Source: Arthrinium phaeospermum
Taxonomy: Eukaryota > Ascomycota > Sordariomycetes > Amphisphaeriales > Apiosporaceae
NCBI GenBank assembly: GCA_006503535.1
Contig: QYRS01000003.1
Coordinates: 1,488,001-1,552,000, forward strand
DNA: 64,000 nt
Reading direction: 5' to 3'
Shown: positions 1 through 11,303 of the stretch, piece by piece
Layout of the letters: every line of letters begins with the position of its first letter
Numbering within the stretch: position 1 is the first letter of the stretch
Translations under genes and position numbers: made by a program
The notes under the pieces: generated by a model
What the model was told of the DNA's origin: nothing
The model's input: the letters and a program-made list of their open reading frames with translations, nothing else
Database searches by the model: none

Positions 1-299
1 CGACTTTGCCCAAGCGATTGGGGACCCAGCTCAATATGCACACCACATTCGGTCGAGTCGCAACAGTAGAGGTCCCAGAACCATTCGTGCGATGAATTTT
101 TCGTAAGGCTTTGGCAGGCTTCTTCATAGCTGGCCCCCTCGCGAAGCCCAGGCAGACTCAGTAAGAAGCTCGTCCTGCATTGGCGCATACACTCTTGAGG
201 ATCCGGCGAGTAGGAGTCCAGGGTAGCCGCGGGCTCGGCGGTTGATCCTCCATCTGGCCCAGAGCGTCTGAGTAGTCGATCCTTGATGATCGAATCCAT
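1..299 (-). CDS. Hypothetical Cys-containing protein, N-terminal part, truncated by left window edge
   Basis: The reverse strand from the ATG at 299-297 stays open to base 1, giving 99 complete codons with no stop. The peptide starts MDSIIKDRLLRRSG, runs through a short Ser/Pro/Asp-rich stretch and then becomes ordered: a Cys-x3-Cys pair (ECMRQC), the hydrophobic FLLSLPGLREGASYEEAC, and an aromatic/Cys-rich segment (EWFWDLYCCDSTECGVHI). The spacing of cysteines and tryptophans looks like a conserved small fold and not chance coding. I do not recognise the family. No signal peptide is visible at this start, so the first exon could lie further upstream (beyond 300) or the protein may be intracellular. 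The rest of the gene lies left of the window. Confidence 0.55.
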   Translation of the reverse strand, partial: MDSIIKDRLLRRSGPDGGSTAEPAATLDSYSPDPQECMRQCRTSFLLSLPGLREGASYEEACQSLTKNSSHEWFWDLYCCDSTECGVHIELGPQSLGQS

Positions 300-3200
300 T
301 TCAGCACCAGGGAGCTGAAGATTTTGTTTCATTCGGGGGTATATCTCTATCTGAGACGTGGAGAGACATGGGTAAAAAAATAGTCATATTAGGAGACAGA
401 ACTTCGAGAATGAAAGCATGTTGGTCTCTATATGGCGGTGAAGGTCGCGAAACGAGTGTCATGAAGAACAAATTCTCCGTATGGTTGCGGTGAAGGCGAG
501 GCAAGACAGTGCTGTCAGAAATCCAGCCGCAAGCACCAATCTATACATGCATCTAGTCTCTGCAACTGCGCCATGTCGTGGGGGCAGGCTGCACTGTATA
601 TATCCCGGCTGGTGCCATCCTATGCCTTCAGCTTTGGGCTACCATGCCCAGAGCCATGATGCCTCCTCCCACGACAGCCCGTCGCCTCCTATACCGAATG
701 CGAGGGGGGCGGCCTGACAAGATCAGAACACCCAGACAAAAGAAAGATCTTGTGCAGTCTCTTCAGTAAGGACAAGCACGACTCACCGCGTAGGACGGTG
801 GCTGCGTGCACCCGATCCCGACGAAAATTGCGTTCCTCGTATGGCGATGAGGACGTGGTTACACAGCATCGCCAATAGAAGCTTGAAGAACCTGCTGTCA
901 CCCGTAGCGGCCTTTTTGGGGGGAGGAGAACGAGCTGAGAGGACCGACAAAACCGGGCGTTGCCCCCCGCTCCAGCAACCAGCGATGCTGCATACAATGC
1001 CATGTGGTGTTCCGAGGGGCGGCATAGGCGGCTTGCGTGTAGAAAGAGAGCATTGGGTCGCGCAACCGATTGCAACCCCCACCCCGACCATGACCATTGA
1101 ACATCGAGGAAAGCAATCCGAGGCCGTCTCCAGCCAGGCAGGCGAGCTGAGTTCCTGAATAAGGCAAGTACCGCGCTGACGGACTGAGGGATACCCGTAG
1201 CGATGTCCAACCATTACCATTACCGGTTCGCATTGGCCACACAGAGTGATTGTGTTTACCCATTGGCTGGGCCGTTTGTAGCCATCGGGTGCTCCCGAGG
1301 ACCACACTGCGCTTGTGCCAATGGGCATCCTCACAACGAACAAAGTGGCCGCAAGTGGCTACAGACACAGAGCTGAACCTGGTGGCCGTTCGATCAGGGG
1401 CCGCCAATACTGTTTCCGATCTCGTCACAGTCGCAACGGAATGCTCTAGCCTCAGAAGAGGGCCCTCCAAATCTGGGTGAGTTCAGCATCTGTAAGCGCA
1501 TCGCAGCTGTCCAATGGCTTTATCGGTTAGGCGAGCCATCACAAGAATACCGTAGTACCTCTCAGGTATCTCAGCTGCGTGTGAAACTAAATGGTGGCAT
1601 CTGGTGTTAGAGAACCTCTTCTGCATTCGGTCCTAATGTTTGCTTCAACTCTATACAGAGAAGAGCCCCCCTCAAGATTGTGATCAGAGTGTTTGTCCCC
1701 ACGTCTCGGGTGCCACTTGGGATACATATGTTTTCAGGCTGCATGATCGCACAAGTCGTATGTCTCCAGAACCGTTGGTCATGCCGCTGATCTTCCAAGT
1801 TCCATGAGCCCAACTGGCTTGATATTGGGGTCTGTGTCTTGTCTTGAGCAAAGTGGCTGGCTCGGTGCGAGCAGCCGGTGATTATGAGCTGGTATTAGTC
1901 GCGGATCATTCGAGCCAATGCGGCTCCCGGCTTTTTCATGACTGACGGGGTTCCTAGTTGCCAGATACACCGCCTAGAGATGCGGAATCGGTGTCTTGCT
2001 TATACTTGATCATACAAGCACCCCGGCCATACCCCACGTGGACTGCCGCCTTACTTAGAATCGCCAGAGAATCAACTCGCATATCTTAACCATTGACGCC
2101 TCTTGACTGCTGCCTCCTGCAACAAAGACATTGATACTTATTTATAGCAGAATACGGGCCCGACTTCTAGACGATGAATGGGCTCTTACCTGGTAAACAA
2201 GGATTCAACGAGTGTGCCTCAGGATAAGAGAACAGAGAGGCCCCCCAGATGAAAGAAACAGTAGACCCAGTTGTCGGGGCCTCAGCAGGTCTGGATGGTA
2301 CCCGGGACACTTTTCTAAAGCAGTTTGCTACCACTTTGAACTCCCTGATCAACGAATACGAGGGAATTGTGCATACATCTTGCCCCTGACTCCGAATGGC
2401 TGGCGCTACAGGGGTCTTCTACAAATGGATTGAGATTCCGATAGGTAGCAACGTCCTTGTGAGGACTGCCTGCAGCTGGCAACAACAGTCGCGTTCCTTG
2501 CATTCCGAGAAGACCCCCCCGAGAGCTCGGCACATCCATTATTTGCAGCCTCATGCAGCGAGCACCGGGGCACAGAGATCTATGCATACGATGCTGTTGC
2601 CAGCCTTGCTACTTGATACTGAGGCATCTATCAATACCAGTCTTGGAAGGCAGAGAACATGGAGGAGAGGGGTGAGGAATGGGTGCTATGAAACCTGTGG
2701 CCCCGATCAAGGAAAATATATATGCCATGCTTTTGTCAAAGGCGTAGAAATATTATACCTACATACAAAAGCAAGCAGCATAAGTTACCGTGTTCCATGT
2801 TTACACAAAAGGCAACCGGATTTTAAGGGGCATGTCCCGTTTCCTGGATGACTAATAGCTCAATTCTTCTCTGAGTTTCCATTAGAGTCAATGGACAGAA
2901 GTAAGTATTGGAACTATCAAGTCTCCGTGGAAAGACTACCTAAGATACTCAGTGACCACTCCATAGAAGATTATTAGCATTTGTTATATAGTGTGAACCT
3001 CAAAATGTCGAGATTGTGTAGGTAGTTCTGATAATTTGTGAAATGATCGAATGTATGCCCCAGGTTTTGGAACACTCTTAACGCCTTGGATTCCACTGCT
3101 AGATGGAAGTGCAATGCACTGGGGAGGGGTCCTGGAGCAAGAGCATTACCCCACCATAGCCCATAGCTGCTGGTGCCTGTGCGTGCTGGCCCGACCCACC

Positions 3201-3615
3201 ATTTGATCCTTACCGCGAAGCGCTATCTGAGCTTACACATCATAGTTGCCATCATAGGTCCGGTATCAGTGGGCAGGCAGTAACTCATATTCATCAGTCT
3301 TGACTGACATCTTTTCCAGCTTTGCTGCTAACGCTTCGCACTTGTTACACACATAGAAACTGCATTTATCCTGTCCTAATAGACCCTGCCTTAGGCTCAG
3401 TGTGCATTTCGGACTCTTGCCGACCTTCCGATCGCCGACCTTCTTCCCAACCAAGCCAGCCGCCCGCTGACTGGGAACTCCCAGAATCCCCAACGACTCG
3501 GGCCATACCGACCATATTGGCACCCATTCAAGAACACCCAGGACGCCGCTTTTCCTGGCTTCTATTTTATTATCTACTGCATCTGTGAAATCATACAGTA
3601 GGGAAATAGTTCACC
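300..3615. other. 3.3 kb intergenic stretch without a supportable gene
   Basis: Only short overlapping ORFs are present, none with recognisable domains. From about 689 to 1470 the minus strand is largely stop-free in several frames at once, which reflects base composition and not one gene. The final ~100 bases before 3616 are the UFD2 upstream region. I see no repeats, terminal inverted repeats or RNA genes. Confidence 0.5.
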
Positions 3616-6600
3616 ATGGACCCCAACAAGCAGCAACCGGAGCCGACACTGCCTCCGGCAGAGCAGGTAAATTGCTATCCTACTGCAATCCCGTTTTCAA
3701 GTTCATGCGACTAACCATGGGATTTCCGCTGCCGTAGATGCGCCAGAAACGCCTTGCGATGCTTAACCGAACATCCAACAACGCTTCACCAACCAACTCA
3801 TCGAGCGCTCCTCCGACACCGCAGCCAAAGCCGGCAGAGGCAGCAAAGGCTAGCCCAGCAAGCTCCGAGAGCAGCAGACGTCCGACCCCAACACAGCCTA
3901 CACAAGCACAGAGCAGCTCGAGCCTGTCATCAGGAGCTAGGAACAAGCCTGAAGCTACATCCAAGGGACAACGCGAAGAAGGTATCGTCAACTCCAACTC
4001 CAACCCCAGCAAAAGACCGTCTTCTGACAATCGTTCCCCAGCCCCGCCGGCGAAGAAAATCCAAGCTAGGGATGAATCGCTTGAGGATTGGGCGGATAGG
4101 ACGCTTTGCGACATCTTCCGTGTCACCCTGAACGAGACGCGCACGCACGACAGCCATGGCAGCCCTCTGATGTTCCTTCTGAATCTTCGAGAGGAGCTTC
4201 ATCAGGGTGGCGAGCCCTTGAAGCTCAATGCTCAAAACATCGACCAGGCTATCCTGGAAGCCGCCAGTACCGTGCCCTCTTCTAAACCAGTCTTGTCCTA
4301 CCTTCTACCAGCCTTCAAGCGCATAATCAAGGTTGGCTCGTCAGCCCGACGGCCAACTCCCGAGAAACAAGCTGTTCTTGACGAAGCCAAACGACTTTGC
4401 GTGAGCAATTGCATATTCGCTCTGACTATGCCTGAACTTTTTGGGTATGTGGGATCCTGCGCTGCTGAAGGGATTCATTCTTAATCAAATACTAATGTGT
4501 TCTCATAGGAGAGAGCCGAACCATAACCACGACAGCTTGGTTCCTTATCTGCTTCGTAACGCCGAAGTCGAGGACGGGATCTGCTTGGATTTCTTCAACG
4601 AGGCCGTTGAGCGTATGAAGGATGATGAGACTGTTGCTCCCATCTTCACAGATGCCATGGTGGAGCTGAGCCAGAGACTTGCCACTAAGACGATGAATGA
4701 AGACTACAAGACCTACGTCAACGTAAGTACACCCATCACTTGCAGAGACATGATTCTAACAAGATAGGTCTTGGTCACATACGCGCGATACCCAGCTCTC
4801 CTGCAGGCATTGGCTGAGCACCCTCGGTTCCTAGTCGAAAACACTGCTGGAATGACAAAAGAACAGCAGGCTGTTTCGACCGAGACTCAAACTATCCTCG
4901 GCCCGTTCTTCCGTATCTCGCCTCTGCAGCCAGAAGTCACAAAGACTTACTTCGCCAACCCACGCCAGCTTGATACCCCACAGATAAGGAGTCTGCAAAG
5001 TACATTGCAGATGACGCTCAAGGCCCACCAGTCCGACCTAATCAGCATTGTTAACCATTTCGTGCGGGCGGGTGAGAAGGCGCGGGGCCGTACCCTCGAC
5101 TGGTTTGCCTTTGTCATGAACACGAACCACAAGCGTCGGGCCATGCGAGTTGACCCCAGGGAGGTTGCCTCAGACGGCTTCATGGTCAACACCACAGCTG
5201 TCTTGGATCAGCTATGCCAACCTTTCCTGGATTCGACGTTCTCCAAAGTCTCCAAGATCGACATCGATTACTTGCGTCGGAATCCACGAGTGGACGTCAC
5301 GGATGAAACCAAGCTGAACGCCGATCAAGCAACGTCAGATGAATTCTACGGACAGAAAGCCGAGGGAACGTCGAATTTCGTCTCCGAAGTCTTCTTCCTG
5401 AATCTCGCCTCTCATCATTATGGAAGCGAAAGCATCAACGCCAAGCTGAAAGACATGGATCGTGATATCAAGTACTTCCAGAAGATGGAGAAGCAAATCA
5501 GCGAAGAGATGACCAAGATGGTAAGTGTATCACCTCACATCTGATTTCACGCAATATCTAACATCTACAGACCGGCTTTCACAAGATACAAGCTCAGGTG
5601 CAGTACGATAAAGTTGTGACTGTTCTTGAGAAGACGATGGCATTGAGGCATTCCATCGAAGGTGTGCTCACAGACCAGACCACGCAAGGCTTGTCTTTGC
5701 AATTCATGCGTTGCGTATCCGTCTGGCTCCTCCGCATTGCAAGCCAATCGGATTATATCCCGGGAAAGAAGCTTGAGCTTCCGCTTCCAACGGAGATACC
5801 TGATCAGTTCAGCTGTTTACCAGAGTACGCCCTTCAGGTAATAGTCGAAAACTTCAAATTCGTGCTCCGGTGAGTAGAAGCCTGCCTCGAAATAGTGTCA
5901 TCAGCTAACCATCTGTCTAGGTTCATGCCAGAGGTCATGGTGTCGGCTGTCGGTGACGAGACTGTAGCACTCTGCATTGCGTTTTTGCGATCTTCCGGGT
6001 ACATAAAGAATCCTTACCTTAAATCCTCTCTCGTCACAGTTCTCTACGCTGGGACATTCTCTATAGGGAAGCGATACCCCCAAGGAATTCTAGGGGGGCT
6101 CTTGATTGGAAGCGATTTTGCCAACGAGCACTTGCTTCATGCTCTGATGAAGTTCTACATTGGTAGGTGTAAACTTGAGTTCTATAGTGAGCTGTGCTAA
6201 CGAAAGTAGAATGCGAACACAGCGGCGTCAGCGTTGGGTTCTACGATCGGTTCAATGTCCGATACGAGATCTTCCAGGTTATGAAGAGTGTCTGGACTAC
6301 CAATTCGGGCTACAAGGAGCGACTGAGGACGGAAAGTCGGGTCAACCGCCAGTTCTTCATCCAGTTTGTCAACCTGCTGCTCAACGATGCGACGTACTTG
6401 CTCGACGAGGCACTGTCGAAACTGGCAACCATCCACGAGTATCAGAAAGAACTGCAAGATGTGTCCATGTCTGCCGAAGACAGGGAGAAGAAGCAAGGTG
6501 ACCTGGAACAGGCGGAGGGTCAATGCCAGAGCTGGATGCAGCTGGTCAACGAGACCATGGAGATGATGAAGTTGTTCACCGAGACGCTGACCGATGCTTT

Positions 6601-7228
6601 CACCATGCCTGAAATTGTCAGCCGATTGGCAAGCATGCTGAACTACAACCTAGACACTATTGTCGGGTCCAAGCGAGGCAACCTGAAGGTGGAAGACGCC
6701 AAGAAGTACAACTTCGACGCAAAGACGTTACTTTCAGCCTTTGTGGACATCTACCTCAACTTGGCGCAAAAGCCGGCATTCATCGAAGCCGTGGCGGCAG
6801 ATGGAAGATCCTACAAACCCGAGAACTTCCACGAGGCATCAAGGATCCTCACAACCCGGTCCTTGAAGTCGGCCGAGGAACTTACTCGCTGGGATGTCCT
6901 GAAGGAGAAGGTGAAGGAAGCAAAGGATATTGCAGACAAGGCCGAGCTTGATCTGGGTGACATTCCCGAGGAATTTGAGGACCAGCTGATGGGTATATTG
7001 ATGACAGACCCCGTCATACTGCCCTCCAAGAATGTGGTGGACAGGACCACCATTGTCCAGCAGCTTCTCTCCAACCCTCTGGACCCTTTCACCAGACAGC
7101 GGATGACGATTGACGACGTGGTGCCCGACGATGCGCTACGGGCCCGAGTGGACGCGTGGAAAGCCGAGCGAGTCGCTGCTGCTCGCAAGAGTCGGGATGG
7201 AGACCAGATGGATACCACCGAAGGATGA
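3616..7228 (+). CDS. UFD2: Ubiquitin conjugation factor E4 (UFD2-type U-box ligase)
   Basis: Seven exons: 3616-3666, 3738-4444, 4509-4722, 4768-5520, 5571-5869, 5921-6162, 6210-7228; introns 45-71 nt, all GT-AG, total 1094 aa, a usual length for fungal UFD2. Residues 1-120 are a Pro/Ser/Gln-rich disordered lead. The long helical Ufd2 core follows, with family blocks such as FYDRFNVRYEIF and LNYNLDTIVGSK. The C-terminal U-box is at about 1008-1080 (LMGILMTDPVILPS ... NPLDPFTRQRM). Known role: the E4 enzyme extends ubiquitin chains on substrates handed over by Cdc48/p97, in the ubiquitin-fusion-degradation and ERAD routes, acting in cytosol and nucleus. The U-box binds an E2 without zinc ligands. 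The start at 3616 is chosen because a 17-codon exon joins in frame to exon 2 over a clean GTAAAT...TAG intron. Confidence 0.95.
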
Positions 7229-8115
7229 GCCATACCATAGACGCTATCATAGACACTTGGTCGTGTACACACGATGGGGCGATGGAATCGTAGGGTTCAG
7301 GCCTATGTAAGCCTAGTAGTATATGTATGGAAACGACTAACGAACACAATCATGTTGGATGGGCAGCATAGTCTTACTATGCCGAGTCGTTTGTTGTTGT
7401 CTACAGTCTGCGATTGTCAATTCGCCTTCCGCTTTTCCTCAATAGAGTAAATCTCTGGCAGTCGGGCCTGATGAAGCAGTCAACGATGCATGAAAGTGTG
7501 ACGGTTAGGCCGATGTCGATGATGAGGCTTGCGTGTCGTCCACCAATTCCGAGGCGTCAAATCGCCGATTGGGAAATGACTGAGCTATTTTGATAATCCC
7601 ACTCGCCTTGCTGAAACGTTGACAGCCCTGATTTGATCGTTGAGTCATGCCCTGCGGTTATTGATGCCTGACGTGGGACTTGTTGTGAGGTTAAGCCAAT
7701 ATCCATGTTGCGGAGAGTGGATTGTGATGTTCATTGGATGGACGCATTCTTGAAACTCAACTGCGAAATCTCCTATCCGCTACATGTTTTGGGCGTATTT
7801 AAAACGGCCATTCCCTTCAGAATTCAAACAAATTCTGCCATATACTATTATGATCATCTCTGGACATCATTTGGACCCCCTGCTCGTGTTGCCCAATCAC
7901 TGTTCTTCCAAAGAAGCGGTCAGAGCCTAAGGACACCAAAAGAATAGTGTATGGTACCAATGACTGGTCTCGACATATCTATTACAATACCTACACAAAC
8001 ACATACAATAATATATTGGTATAATGATATATTATCGCTGCGTCCCACCACTCTATCCGGAGTCTGTCTTTTCCTTTACACCATACACGACTGTTTTGCC
8101 TGCCGCGTGCCTCCC
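7229..8115. other. UFD2 3' flank / intergenic
   Basis: About 0.9 kb between convergent genes, moderately AT-rich around 7800-8040. It has short ORFs only, with no domain-like sequence and no recognisable repeat or RNA gene. Confidence 0.5.
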
Positions 8116-8405
8116 CTATTGCGTCTTGACCTTCTGGACAAGGGCTTCCAACTCTAGCTGTTTGGCTTGCAAACGCCTCGATATTGCCTCCTCTGAGGAT
8201 CCACTTCCTGAAGCAAATATCTCTGTGACGGTTGACTCACTGGCAAGGTAAGTCTCCAGAGTTGCAGATGAGCCGCCGTTGTTATATGATGCCCTTTTGT
8301 TATTGAACTTTAGTGATTGCCTCATCGTCCATCCGGAATGCGCGGACTGTGTGCGACTTACACGCCACCCGATTGAACGGACATCCTCGTCGCTTTTTGA
8401 GACAT
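8116..8405 (-). CDS. Possible 73-aa coiled-coil protein (two exons), unrecognised
   Basis: Model: exon 1 8405-8362, intron 8361-8294 (68 nt, donor GTAAGT, acceptor AAAAG), exon 2 8293-8116, giving 73 residues. The N-terminus is MSQKATRMSVQSGG, the centre is Ser/Gly-rich, and the last ~25 residues form a charged amphipathic helix (EEAISRRLQAKQLELEAL) likely to be a short coiled coil. Support is the perfect donor, phase-compatible joining and plausible composition. The acceptor is not strong and a longer unspliced frame (8508-8116) also exists. I do not recognise the family; small kinetochore, BLOC or SNARE-associated subunits have similar size and helix content, but that is only an analogy. 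Confidence 0.45.
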
Positions 8406-9383
8406 CTTGGCCCCTTTTTATTCGTTCTGTCTGTTCTATTGTTGATGATGGAGGGGCTCGAATGAGATGATCGAACTTGGTACAGCTGAGACCCAAGCAG
8501 GAGATCACGATCAGGGTATTTTGGCTTTGAGAATAGGGGTAAGTGCAAATGATCCTGAGGTTTTGAGTTGATCTTCGTCTAGTTTGGTGAAACCATCGAG
8601 GATCAGTAACGAAGGGCCATCGCCTTTTATTCCCAGTGTGTGAAGCTATTCGCGCTGGGGCGCACAGAGGACCGGCTCAGTACGACCCCATTCCCAATCG
8701 GCGCATGATTGTCATGTCCAATCCAACATGGGCAAAGGGCAGGCGAGCAGTGTGTTCGGGTTGACGTCTTTGTGTGCGGGCGAGCCCCCATCTGCGCAGT
8801 TGCTCTCGCGCTCTCCGGCTCACCTTTGCGCTCGCGGGCGCTGCTGGCCTTCGCATCGCGGAGGCGCAGGAGCTGTAGGCCGGGAAACGAAGCTGACTGG
8901 ATGACGATGTCGGTAGCTCTCATGCAGCCCGTACCCCCCGATGATGGCTGCTCTGCGCAATCAGCTTCGAGCCTTTCGCTGCACGCTTGATTGGCGGTTC
9001 GGTTCCCGTCGTGCGCATATCTCCACCAGGTCGTTTTGCGCAACTGCGCAAAAGCCGGCGCTGGGCATAAAATGCCGTGATTACAGGCCCCCGAAACAGG
9101 CCGTTCCTCCAGCTTTCTTCCCCAGCTTCTCCCATCTTCCCATTTCTTCTCAGCAGGCGCCCACAATTTCATCGTGAGAAAAGAGGGAGATGTCCATCTA
9201 AGTGCTCCCCTCCATCGTCTCTGACCCCCCCTACCAAGAGTCGTCCGCGTCTCGACAAGATTTCTCTGGCTCCCCTTCCCCTTTCCGAAGCTGCATTCTG
9301 CTACCGGCAATGTGCTTCTGCCAGCCATAGGACGTTTCGCTCCTCACAAATAACTTACCAATCAAAATCAATGTCCACGAACG
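8406..9383. other. Intergenic; upstream region of the C2H2-like gene
   Basis: Divergent spacer between the small reverse-strand candidate and the forward gene at 9384. GC-rich in its middle (8700-9060) and CT-rich from about 9100 to 9330, as in fungal promoters and 5' leaders. A short uORF lies at its end and is listed separately. No coding signal beyond chance ORFs. Confidence 0.5.
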
Positions 9384-9391
9384 ATGCTTGA
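9371..9391 (+). promoter_or_regulatory. Upstream ORF overlapping the start of the C2H2-like gene
   Basis: ATG at 9371 opens a six-codon peptide (MSTNDA) whose TGA (9389-9391) overlaps the main ATG at 9384 in another frame. If the leader is as modelled, ribosomes must leak past or reinitiate backwards to use 9384. That would lower translation, or it signals that the true start is elsewhere. Confidence 0.4.
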
Positions 9392-11303
9392 ATACCTCGT
9401 GCAACCTGATCTCGTACACAAACTATTATTGCAGAAACGATCCCGCCACTACCCAAGCAGCCCTGCCAGGCGCCCACTGTTATCCCCTGCGGAACTCGTC
9501 GAGTGGAAAGCAACGGCCAAGAAGCTTGCGGCCCAGTTCACGAGTCGTGCGGTGCCGGTACGTCGACTGAAGAAAATTATGGTCAGGGGCCGGACCAGTG
9601 CAGCAGCATCGAATCAGTTTACGCAATCACTGCTACTCGCCAGCGGGTCCGGAAGCGCCCAAGCAGAGCAACACGTAGGGACCGAAGTATGTGCAGCAGA
9701 GTTCAAGGCTTCCGACGCAGCACTGAACTCGCTAGGGTCTGAATCTGGGCAACGACAACAGCATACTTCGCAGAACTTCGGATCAATCGACTCTATGGAG
9801 AAGGGAAGGACTTCCGGCGCTGCTCACAAATCCAGCAAGGGCAAGTCAAGCAGCAAGGGCGAACGCGCATCACTGTCGCCCGAGCAATATCTCGTGATCA
9901 AGAGGCAAGAAGCGGTCGAGAAGGTGATGGCTGCCTTCAACAAGAAGCTGGCGGACGAACTTGCTATCATCACCCATGCGTACGAGTCCTCTGGCGGTGC
10001 GTCTGGCGGGGGGTCGTACAGCGGCAGCGGGGGCGGTCTCAACTCGGGCGGCGGGAGTGCCGGCCGCTCGTCGGGCCGGGGAAAGCGCCAGTTTGACGAC
10101 GGGGAGCGGAACGAGTCCTCGAGTGGCGACGGGAGCGGCGGCAACGGACAGGACAAGGGAGGAAACAAGCGGGCCAAGACCGAGGAGAACCCAGGGCCGT
10201 CGTTTGTTTGTCCCTTTTTCCGACACGACCCGAAGCGGTTCTGCCATCTTCGCACCTGCGTGGGACCAGGAGTAAGTGGCTTCGCAAACCGCCCCTTTTT
10301 CTCACTCTCGGAAACATGCACTAACTCTCACTCACCCTGCAGTGGAAGACAATCCATCGGCTGAAGTAAGCTTCGTGAGAAATGGCTTTGCTTTTCATGT
10401 GCATGCTGATACATTGCCCGTAGAGAACATCTCTATCGTAACCACCGGCTGCCCAACAATCCCTGTCCCCGCTGCGGCGATCCTTTCGGTGATGCCAAAG
10501 CACTGAACGCCCACCTGCGTTCGGACAACCCTTGCCGCAAGAAGGACATCGCGGCTGCCCAAGGGATTGACGAGCAGCAGGAAAAGAGGCTCAGGGAGCG
10601 TAAGCGGGTCGGATCCGCCGTGACGGACGAGCAGAGATGGCGAGACATCTACATGATCTTGTTCCCTGAAGCCAACAAGAACAACTTGCCCAGCCCCTGT
10701 AAGTCTTATAATCAAGCGCTGCCGTCGCATACAAAGCAAATCGGGGAGGAAGCGTTACTGATGCGTTTCAATGCAGATTACGACATGACGGACGCCGAGG
10801 AGTATGCCAAGACGAGCCAGCACTTCATGAAGTACAAGAAGCGCATTGAGAAGGAGCTGCCCGTGTTGATCCGCAAGAAGGTCGAGCAGCAGTTCGCCCA
10901 CGTCGGCGAGGAGCTGATTGCCAACTTCGATGCCTTCGTCCGCGACGGCATACAACACATCTTCAACTGCCCCACGCCCAAGTCGGCGTCTGCGCCGGGC
11001 TCGCCCAGGAGCTGCCGCCAGTCCCCGGCACCCACGACCCCAGGGACACTGTCGTCGCCGCCGAGGAACGGGATAGTAGGGGGAGGAGGAGAGCTCGGCT
11101 TCGACGCCTCGGGCGAGGGGCTGGACTTCTCCTTCCTGGACGACCCGGACCCGCCTTACATGTTGATCAGCGGCCTCGACGTGGACGGCTTCGTCGACTT
11201 TGGTAGCATTCCCACGGACTGCCTGACCCTCGACGCCGAGTCTGACTCCGGCTACGCTTCGACTGCCACTATCAGTCAGCATCTCGAGGTCAGCAGACAC
11301 TAG
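9384..11303 (+). CDS. Fungal C2H2-like zinc-finger domain protein, putative regulator
   Basis: Four exons: 9384-10271, 10343-10365 (only 23 nt), 10424-10698, 10777-11303; 570 aa. Residues 1-270 are Ser/Gly/Gln-rich and disordered, with a Gly/Ser tract near 210-240. The conserved block begins at about 275 with FVCPFFRHDPKRF, passes through GPGWKTIHRLKEHLYRNH and CPRCGDPFGDAKALNAHLRS, then RWRDIYMILFPEA and SPYYD. This is a Pezizomycotina family often annotated as a C2H2-type protein, in which degenerate Cys/His fingers precede a helical region. The C-terminus is acidic (DFSFLDDPDPPYMLISGLDVDGF) and could act in activation. Target genes are unknown. The block after residue 275 is secure; the N-terminal start is less so because of the overlapping uORF. 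Confidence 0.8.

Noticed and set aside
689..1470. Long overlapping ORFs on the minus strand (173-190 aa) in all three frames
   Set aside because: Being open in several frames at once points to composition; translations are Arg/Ser/Trp-rich with no ordered domain pattern and no splice signals that would select one.
3266..3523. Minus-strand 85-aa ORF ending LEKMSVKTDEYELLPAH just upstream of UFD2
   Set aside because: The start is not ATG, the frame has no recognisable domain, and it lies in the UFD2 promoter; two overlapping frames are equally open.
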